Below are positions 33,130 to 43,100 of a stretch of DNA of 64,000 bases, one piece after another. Position 1 is the first letter of the stretch; the number at the start of each line of letters is the position of its first letter. Made by a program: the position numbers and the translations under genes. The stretch lies in the IMG/VR virus record IMGVR_UViG_3300028829_005735, positions 1-64,000 of that record; one strand, written 5' to 3'. The notes below the pieces were generated by a model that did no database searches, was not told the DNA's origin, and worked only from the letters and a program-made list of their open reading frames with translations. Source of the DNA: a virus.

Positions 33130-34101
33130 CTATTTACATTTATTTACTTGTTCATTCACATCACGATCGGAAACAAAAATATCAGTTTTTAATCCTTCAC
33201 CATAAAGAAGTCCATTAAATATTTTTATTGCTCCATCTCTATCTTTTTCAAGCATTTCATTCACTTGCTCCAGAGTATATGCATTTAATATTGTTTTAGC
33301 TTCTTCAGCATTATATTTTTCTTTTGTTTCTAAGGCTGTTTTAACTGGTTTCGTAGACGTTTGCTTAATTGCCGTCGGTCCTTTTGGCTTAAGCATTTCA
33401 CCAGTACTTACTTCTGTTTCTACAAATTCCCGTTGATTAAATTTAATCATTTGGAGCTCACCGTTAGAGTTGTACACTTCCATTCCTTTAAGTCCTTTCG
33501 ATTGTACAAAATCGTAAAACTTTTTTTGATGTTTTAAATTATCAAAGCTTGCAGAATTGATATTAAATTCATAGCCCGTCTCAAATTTGAATTCTTTAAC
33601 CAAATTATTATATAAATTTGAGTCTTCTTTTTGGTTTACGAAACCTTCATTTGAAATTTGAACTTTTTTATTCTTATTAACCGATTCGGATTTGCTTTCG
33701 GTATAATGATTAACATCTTCATTATAGTGTCTAAATCCTATATCCAAAACTCTATTTATAGGTTCTCTATTTAATACATCTTCAACTTGTTGTTCTTCTT
33801 TTTCAGTTTTGTCCTTATGTAGTTCATCTAATTTTTCAAATAGTTCTTCTACAGGAACTGCACGAGTTACATTTTGAATCCTAGATGTAGCATAATTTTT
33901 ATCAACAACTTTATGAGATGTTGTTTCAGCACGAAATAGCATTCTGCCTCCTGTGTTTAATCCATATTTTACAACAGCCATTCCGGTAACAAGTCTATTA
34001 CCTTTGTCGAAGGTTTCGTAATCTAAAATGATACGTGTTTCATCTATAATCTTCTCCCTTTTTAAATAGTCAAGGCTATTTTGTTTAGTATCACATCCCA
34101 T
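33130..34101 (-). CDS. Hypothetical protein of the virion transcription block, 323 aa
   Basis: Unrecognised and hydrophilic, with Lys/Glu-rich and probably disordered segments (KDKTEKEEQQVEDVLN). It sits four bases after the polymerase-type gene and two before the 1918 aa gene. Its size is out of keeping with its giant neighbours. It may be a small cargo or an assembly partner of the polymerase; the order suggests this, not the sequence. Confidence 0.68.
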   Translation of the reverse strand: MGCDTKQNSLDYLKREKIIDETRIILDYETFDKGNRLVTGMAVVKYGLNTGGRMLFRAETTSHKVVDKNYATSRIQNVTRAVPVEELFEKLDELHKDKTEKEEQQVEDVLNREPINRVLDIGFRHYNEDVNHYTESKSESVNKNKKVQISNEGFVNQKEDSNLYNNLVKEFKFETGYEFNINSASFDNLKHQKKFYDFVQSKGLKGMEVYNSNGELQMIKFNQREFVETEVSTGEMLKPKGPTAIKQTSTKPVKTALETKEKYNAEEAKTILNAYTLEQVNEMLEKDRDGAIKIFNGLLYGEGLKTDIFVSDRDVNEQVNKCK

Positions 34102-34105
34102 TTGA

Positions 34106-37100
34106 TTATGTTTTACAGGTTATTGGATCCTCACCAGTATAATTATCTATTTCGATTTTCATTAAAGCATTAACACTTGCTCTTGCTTCAATAGCTATCT
34201 TGTCTTCCGTCATTAAATCTTTACCTTGGGCCCAATATACATCTTTATCATTATTATCTATATGGTCTTGTTCATGTAAGATTAAGAATATATCTGCACG
34301 TTCTGGAGTCGTAAGTAATTCTTTAATTTTAGACATTCCGTATCCTTGTTTTTCCATTTCCTTTAAGACTTCTTGCTTCTGTTGAGAAGTAGCTCCACCT
34401 TCTTTACCTTCCATGTAATCAAATAGCTCTTTTACATTCTTTACAGGATTAATTTTAATCGTAGTACCATTAGTACTTGCGAATCGTTTAGAACCATCTT
34501 TATTAGAAAGGCCGGTATCAATTTTGTATGAAGGTAATTCTATAGAAATATTTTCCATAGACGTAACTGGACCATTATATTCAGCTCTTGCCTCGAGTAA
34601 TGCACGACCGAAGTTCTTTTCAAAAGCTGAACGACCTGTGCCTAAAGTCAATAAACTTTTTCCAGACTTTTCTAATTCCGATTTGAATTTTGGATTAGTT
34701 TCTGCAACCTGAATGAGAGTCTTTAATATAGTATCTATTTCGTTATACTTAGATTTATCAGCTCCTAATTTAATTCCTGATATTAAATTAACCCAGTCAG
34801 CTTCGGTATATTTAGTACCATTTTTTTCGATCTTTTCTTTTAATATTAATCGAGTATTTTTATCACTAAGTAGTGATTTTTTAGCTGCTAAATAATGAAA
34901 GATATTTGTATAAGGTTTTGTTCCTATTGATAGATTTACTTTTAAGTCTTTCATAGGTGTCGTAAACCTATCGTTTACATTTGCTTCACCACCGATAGTA
35001 GAATATAATCTTTCTGGTGTAACCTCATTAGCCTTAGAGTATTGCATGTACACACCATTTTTCGTAACAATCTTATGCTCTTTTAAACCTTTCTCTTTTT
35101 TAAGGAACTTTCGAGTCATTGAATCAATTCCACTATTCATACCTACATTAAACACTTCGGCTCCTTGTTCGATAGCATCGTTGATGCTTGTTTTGTAAGA
35201 TTCAAAAGTTCTTTCTAGAGTTTTTTGATATGCAGCTTCATTATTTTTACCACCTGTAGCAAAATCATTCATAGTTTCACCTGTAACCCATACAGGTTCA
35301 TCCTTACTATATTCCTCAGTAAGAGCGTTTGTGTAATTCGTATTTATAAAACTAAAGTATTTATTAATCTTGCTATACTCTTTATAATTTTTAACCGGGA
35401 AGTTTCCTACTTTATGGATAATCACTTTATCACTAGCGTTTGCCATCTCCATGTCCATCACTGGAATTTTACCAGGATATGAATTTAAACTTAACGGCCT
35501 CATGTCTAGTTCTCTAAATGTATTTCCAAAATAAGCATCGCTTTCAAATTGAGCTCCTCTATTTTTACTCATTAAAAATAGTTTGAAATGACTTGCCTCT
35601 CCTTTATAGAATTGTGTTTGAAAATCTTGTAATAAAGGATAGCTTGATTCAGTATCATTTTCCAAAGCATTAAAATGAGAAAGAATATCATTCTTTATAG
35701 GGCTCACTATTTTATCTACATGGTTCTGATCAATCACTCCTGTCATTACATATTTCCCATAACTTTTAACTCCACTTTGCAGTACGGCAAATCTGTCAAA
35801 CATTCTAAAGAATTCTTTTATTTCTGGTTGTGGATGTTCCTTGAGAATAGCTAAATTCTCTTCGTATATATCTTTATACCCTTCTTCTTTTTGATTTATT
35901 AAGTATAAGTTTTCTCTATGATACTTTGATGTGTCGGGAGTCAAATCGTTTACTAAAGTAAATTGCCCTGCCAATGTTGGGAATTTTTCCTTAAGCTCTT
36001 GTAATCTTTTAGAATAAGTATGATCACCCTCAAATAATTGTTCGGAATTTCCAGATTTAATTATAGCTTCTGCATCTGAATATTCATCTTTTAAATCTTT
36101 TGTTGGATCTAAGGCTACAGCTTTTTCTGCCATCTTGTATGATAAAGTATCCTTAACCTTGTCTAAATCCAGATCCTTTTCAGCTATATATTTTTCAATA
36201 TAGAATTTTTTAACCGAATTGCTATTCCCCAAAGGCCATCCTGCAACTCTACCTTCAACAAAAGGTTTACTAAAAAAGAACTTCCCATCTTCTACTCGGT
36301 ATTCTTCATTTTCCCCAGGGTTCTCTAATTCAAAAATAGTATACCCTCGATAAACATTATTTTCTATACGAGTACTTTCGTTTTGGTATAGATATGAAAT
36401 GAATTCTTCTGAAAAATCTTTTTCGTTTTCTACCTTGGTTCTTCCTTTTTGAAACCTACCTTTAATACCTTCATTAGCAGTCTTGCTAATAACCTTATGT
36501 GTTTTTAAACTAAAGAATTGTCCCCATAGTTCAAGTTGTAATTCATTAGTGTTAAACATTCCTATAGGACTATCCTTCAACATTCGGTCTTTAATGTTTT
36601 CGGGCAAAGCTTTATTTTCATGAAGAGTATCGAATTTTTCCTGCATATTACGTACTTCTGCAAGGCTAGCTGATGTAGCCGTATCAAACTTTGTAGCCAT
36701 TGTTAAGTTTGTAATCTGCTTTGCTGTTTGCTCATAGGATACAAATTGAAGTAGTGCTTGGAGTTCCTGGTCTTTCTCGTGAGCATTTCTTTCTTTGCCC
36801 ATATTTTTTATTAACTTCTCGATCGTACCGTTCTTTTTTATCTCTAATGGATTACTGAAGTTTCTACTTTCTCCATATACTTGCTCGATGTTATTTAATT
36901 CTTCCTGTCCATTATTAACAAGCACTTCGTTTAATGCATCTATGTCATTATGGAACTGTATTAAATCAAAAGTTTCACTATTGGTTTGGTCTAGTTCACT
37001 AAGTCCATAGAATGCACTGTTCATCTTTCTTTTTGTTTGGATGTACTCGCGTACCAATTTTGAAGATGAAAGCATTACAGCTTGTCTGAAGTCAACTCCG

Positions 37101-40100
37101 GCCATCAATAAGAACTCTAGTGTAGGAACTACCTCTTTATTACCTTGAATATTAAATATCCATGCATCTTTAGCAACATCTACCCATCCGTTAATAAGCT
37201 GACCTAATAAATCGGAAACTCTTTCTCCAGAAACATTTTCTGTTTTTGATAAATCTATCACTTTTTGAACTTTACCATTTACTTCTTCCATTCTAGTATT
37301 GTGGTCAAGTTGTATTCTATAATCGATATGTTCATCGACAGATTTGTGTTCAGAAGGAGATAATTCTCTAACCTCATTATCTCTATCTGATACCAGCTTA
37401 TCGAATTCCGTATGAGTTAATCCGTTTGTTGGATTAAGGTACATATCTATTGACTGGAATATAGATGCAAACTTAGATCCAATTGCTCCTACACCTAACG
37501 TATCCATACCAACAGCATTTTCTAATTGTTTGTTAATATTATACATAGGATCAAATATCTGAGTAGGAGATATCTGCTTCTCGTTATTCTTATTATATGT
37601 CTGTGTGCCGTTTACTCGATCATATTTTTTGTAGTCTGTTGCAAATTCTGATAATTCTTTAGCAAGAGGCTCAACCATATCGTTTGTATTCGGTTTAACT
37701 AATTCCGGATAAACAGTCTCCATGCTCAATCGTCTAGCAATTAAATCAATCAATTCGTTTTCCAATCCCTTTACAGATGCTCCACTAATTTCACGTTTGT
37801 AATCATTAATTTCATTTTGATATGAATTTTGCTTTTCTTTAAGAGGATTAATTTTATTCCAAATTTCTCTTTTTTCTTGAGTAAGCATATCGTTATCTGC
37901 AGCATCTTCAAACTCACCATCTACTTCTTCATAATAATTAGCTTGTTCTTCAACTAAGGCCTCGATTTCTTTTTCAACATGCTCTGCTCTGAGTTTACTT
38001 AAAGCATCTGTATTGTTTGCTAAGTCTTCACGTTCTGTATATAAAGATTCTAACTTTTTACCTATCTGAATAAGCTCTTTTGTTTCAGTAAGATCTGTAT
38101 ATAAGTCTGAAAGTTCATCGTTTGTTTTTTTGAGTTTCTTAGTTGTCTCTTTAATTTTATTTTTTACACCTTGGACATCAGTATTAATAGTAGTGTATTT
38201 TACAAGTTCTACCTTTCCATCGTATATGTCAATATTAGGGAACATTGTAAATAATTTATCAACGTCGAAATCCGAACCTGCTTTTGCTACAATTTCTGAA
38301 GGAACAATCATAATGTTGCCAGAGTTCTTAGGAAGGAATTCAGCAACTTCCATAAACTCAAGTGAGTTCATAGCTTGTGATGGGATACGAGGAGCTACAG
38401 CTCGGAGCGCATCTCTATTTTCATTAAGCCAGTTTTCATCTTTGATTGTTTCATTTAATCTTTCTAATGATAATTCATAATCCAACTCCTTAGTTGTAGT
38501 TCCGTCGGCATTTTTACGAGTAGTATACTTTGCTATCCTTTTACCGTCTTTACCATTGATGTAAAGTAGTTTTTCAAAGTTACCTTGTAAAGAAATTTTA
38601 ACTTGCATACCTACAGTCTTACCATCTTTATTATGATAACTTCTTAAGCCGTTTGTTCCTGAATTTTTATCTCCCTTAATCTGAGTGGTACCCTTCTTCT
38701 CACTCATTGTAGATGCTACTTGAATAAGTCCCTCACCATTAACCTTTATTTTGGTAAGACGTTTATCAATAAGAGATACAAGTAATTTCTCAACTTGGTC
38801 AGCAGTAAGTGCTGTTGACAAATCCGATTTTAAATTTCCACCGTCAAATAAGAATTCTATTTGACGTTCAGTATAATCCTTAGATGTGAATTCTCTACGG
38901 ATCATATTCACAAGTTTCGAAGAATCCTGTATGAGTGACTTCACATCTTTAATCCCTAATTCGTTGTATAATTCCTGTTCTTTATACTTACGAATTTCAT
39001 TAAGGTTCTTTAAGTAATCCTTATGCCATTGCTCATGCTCTTTGGATAAATAGTTTCCATCTTTATCTTTCAAATCCGACACAAGGATACTTCTCATTTG
39101 AGTTGGAAGAGTAACCTTTCCTTTGTACTTATTGTGAATCTTTAATTGATTTTTCAAGTACTTTGCAAAGATTACATTCTTTTCGAAAACCAAATCCTCA
39201 TTAAGACTTCTATCTTTATTGTAGTACTGGTCAGAGCCAGATTCGTTCTTAGATAATGTAGACAGTTTAGAACCAGACTTGAACGTAACGTAATCTAGCC
39301 CTTGCTCCATCATTTTTTGACTGAGACTTTCAAGTTTTGTCCCCTTAATCATTCCTGGAATAAGAGGAACTAAATTAAACTTATGATTTGCTTGTTGCCT
39401 TAATGGGGCGTCTGTATCCAACGGTCCAAAGGATTGTAATTTCATTGAAGGAAAGAACTCTGTGAATTCTGTTTGGTCATACTTTCCTGGTATAATATTA
39501 CCGTTTTCATCAGTAGCTCTATCAACAATATAGTTGTATTGTACTTCTTGTTCGGTAGTCCATATACCTTGAGCTATACTTAACAACCTATAACTATCGA
39601 ATCCGATAAACCCTTGGCCGTCACCCTCCTCCATCTCTTTGTAAGATTTTAAATCTACTCCCGGAAGTGCTTCTTGGATTTCATCTAGGTATTCTGATAT
39701 TGCTTTATGGTCAGCAATGACTCCTGTATTAATTCGACCGTCGTAATCTTTATGTTCGGACTTGCCACCTGTTACTTTGTTAGACCACCCTCGTGCTTTT
39801 ATTTGTCCATTTTCATCTTTGGAATTAATGAAATCCATAAAGGCTTGATCTGTTCTAAAGATGTCTCCAGTAGAGATATAACCTGCATTACGTTTATTGA
39901 AATCTTCTTTTTCTACATCAAATAATGCAGGATCTCCAAGGTGTAATGTCGTAAAGTCTAAATTATGAAGGAACTTGTTTCTTTGGAACATTCCAATCAT
40001 AATCTCTCTTATGGTATCTTCGTCGGCAGTTTCTGCTAATTCTTCTGGAAGTTCTCGTAAGATTGTATCCATTACACTGTCTGTAATAAATAATTCTGTT

Positions 40101-43100
40101 GCGAAGTTCTCCATCATGTAATCAGTCTTCTCTGTGAAATATTCATTCACTTGCTCTACAAGGTCGGAAGTTTTTAATGTCGAAAGTGCTTTTGCTACAG
40201 TATCAAAATCTGTACTATCCGTTAAGGATAATAGTTCTTTTTTAGTATTAGAGTTAAAGATGTCATCAAAGATAAATAGTTTACCTCCTCGTTCACGATA
40301 CCCTTTATCTAACATTCCACCTTTATTTTGGATGTCAGCTATTATATTTACCCTAACGATTTCTGCTACCAAGTAATCTTTCAACTCGTTAAACATTGTC
40401 GTATCCTTTGGATTTTTTAATGCTTCTAATATTTCAGCAGTTCCAAAAACTTGTTTAAAATCAATCCCCATATGGAGTGACGTAGACTTATCAGCCATTC
40501 TTGTCACCTCGGATTTATTAAAGAAGCTTAAGTAAACGTCAGTCATGAACTTAGAGTTAACATCTAAATCCATATTTGTTAACCCAATGAAATTATCTTC
40601 TTGCAATAAGGTAGAGCCTGAGAAGTTGTTTAATGTCAACTTTACATCTGTACGTAATCCATTTTTATCAAATAATAATTTATGATAACGGTTGGCCCGG
40701 ATCATCGGATCATTTGCAGGATCTAAAAATTTCAAGTGGGGAAACTTGGTAATAGCATCTTGAAGGCTCATTCCTTCAGGGATAGCATTTATATCATTCG
40801 TTACAATAGAAGCTGTACTATTTAATGATAATTCACTTTGCGTATCACCAGGAGCATTTACAGACATGAAAGAATTGAATTTATCTGATAATTCAAATTC
40901 AACTTTTTGTATAGTATTATAATATGAATTAAGACCACTCTCGTTTTGAGTATCCGTTTCATCAAAATTCAATGATTCATGAGCCCCAAACAGACTTCTT
41001 AAACTATTTATCTTATTAAGATTTTGTCCTATTTCAGCATTGTGAGCATTAACTTTAACATGATTCTTCAATCTTGTTGCTATTGCATTTAGCACATCGT
41101 ATTTTGTAGCTAATGCCTTTTCAATTTCTGCAGTATCTGTAATATTTATACCAAGCGATCTATAGAAATTAACATAATCATCTTTCTTTTTTAATTTCCA
41201 TTTGCCTTCAGAAGTTTCTACAAGAAAATCATTTAGTATTCCTTGAGCATTTAACTCAATACCTCCCGGTGTGCTTATTAAATACTCGGAAGGCATAGCT
41301 GGAAACGATGACTCCCATGCTCTAGAAACAGGCTTGGTACCACCCAACGTAGTTCCGTATTTACTTTTTACTATAAGATTACCTTCATTATCAATTTCGG
41401 TTTCCATAATGAGCTGTTGAAGCTTATTATTTGACTTACTAAAAGTTTGTATGAACTTACTCCATAATAATGTTTGGTCTAAACTATCTGATTTATAAGG
41501 TCCTAATTTCTCAAGTACCTGAGCAATTACTTTATCTTTTGATTTAGCCTCCTGCATCTTTTGGTACATCATATCACCATTTGGTGTAGAGTTTAATAAT
41601 TTCCCAAGTTTTGCCATAACTACAACAGAACGCTCTAATACAGGAACTCCCAACGTATTTCTCTCTGTTTCTTGTCCAAATTTCAATTTACCCTTGAGTC
41701 TTAAATTACCTAGCTTTCTAGCTTCTTGAAGTGTATATTTACCACGTACTGTTTTTTGCCTATGTATGGTACTCAGCATGTATACGATATGCTCATCTGC
41801 CATATCAAAAAGACTTTGGTCGTTACCACCTCTATCAAATAATTTTCCAGTAACATCCTCTTCAGCTTGTTGGTCATCTTGCTGAATGATGTCAGAAATA
41901 GTATTATAATTATAAACCTTACCATTACGAAGATGAAAACCAATAACATTTGTTGGATCTTCTCCTGCAAAAATATTATTAGACATCTTTTCGACATCTC
42001 CAAAATTATCAACTGCGGCATCGAGCATTTCAAAATTCTTTGAATGAGCTTCGAATTCTTCAGATAAAGGATTAGATGCATCCCTTAATTTCTCTTGTTC
42101 ATTACGCAACTTAATCAATTCGTGTAAGGCTCCGTTATATGCAGCTTTAAGACTCTCTACAGAAGCATATCCCTTTGATAATTTTTCATCATTATGTTGG
42201 TCTAAGTATGTTGACACAAGTGAATCAACTGTCCCCATTAACAACGATGTTTGTTGAGCAGAGAGCCTGTTAGCTACACCCTTACTTGCATTAGGGAAGT
42301 TGATATTTTTATTTAATGTTTCAAACATAAAGTTCTCCGAAGAGTACTGAGTGACATCAATGTTTCCAGTATATAGATTTTTGAAATTTTCGGTTACAAT
42401 ATCTTGTACCACACTATTTTTAGATAGGTCAGACTTAGAGTGTTTCCCAAACATTTTATCGAGGAAGTCCATAATTCTTTGAAAGAATTTCCCGATAACA
42501 CTCGTCTTCTTAACTTTAGATTTTCCAATAGCATATGCACGAAATTCTTCAGCAAGAAATTCTTCAATTTGCTTATACGAATGATTTGACTTACCCTTAA
42601 GTTTTCTTACAGAGTCGTATAGTTTTACTTTATCTGCAGGAGAAAGTATTCCTTGCGTGTAAGCATGCCAAGCCTCATGATAAATATCCGTAAGGTCCGA
42701 ACCTTTATAAAGAATGATTCCGTTTTCAACCCATCTAGCAACTGCTACTCGGCTTTTCGGTCTATCCTTTGAGTCTAGCCTCTCATTCTCTAATTCGATA
42801 ATATCATTCAGAGGAGAGCCTTTAAACCAACTAAGAGCATGTTGCTCCTCAAGTAATGTTACTTCTGCATTCTCACCCTTTTGCTCCTTTATCTTGTTTA
42901 GTCCTGGTTGATTATCGTATGAAGCAGGGTTTAAAGTGTATCCTAATTTTGGATGATATACTTTAAGCACACCTGCTTTATTTACAAATGATTTTGTTGA
43001 ACCAGTCTTTACAACATGTTCTTTATTCTCTATAGGATTGGTCGTTACCGTTCCGTTTTTAATAGATATTTCTACAAAGTTTTTGTTATTATATGAGAAT

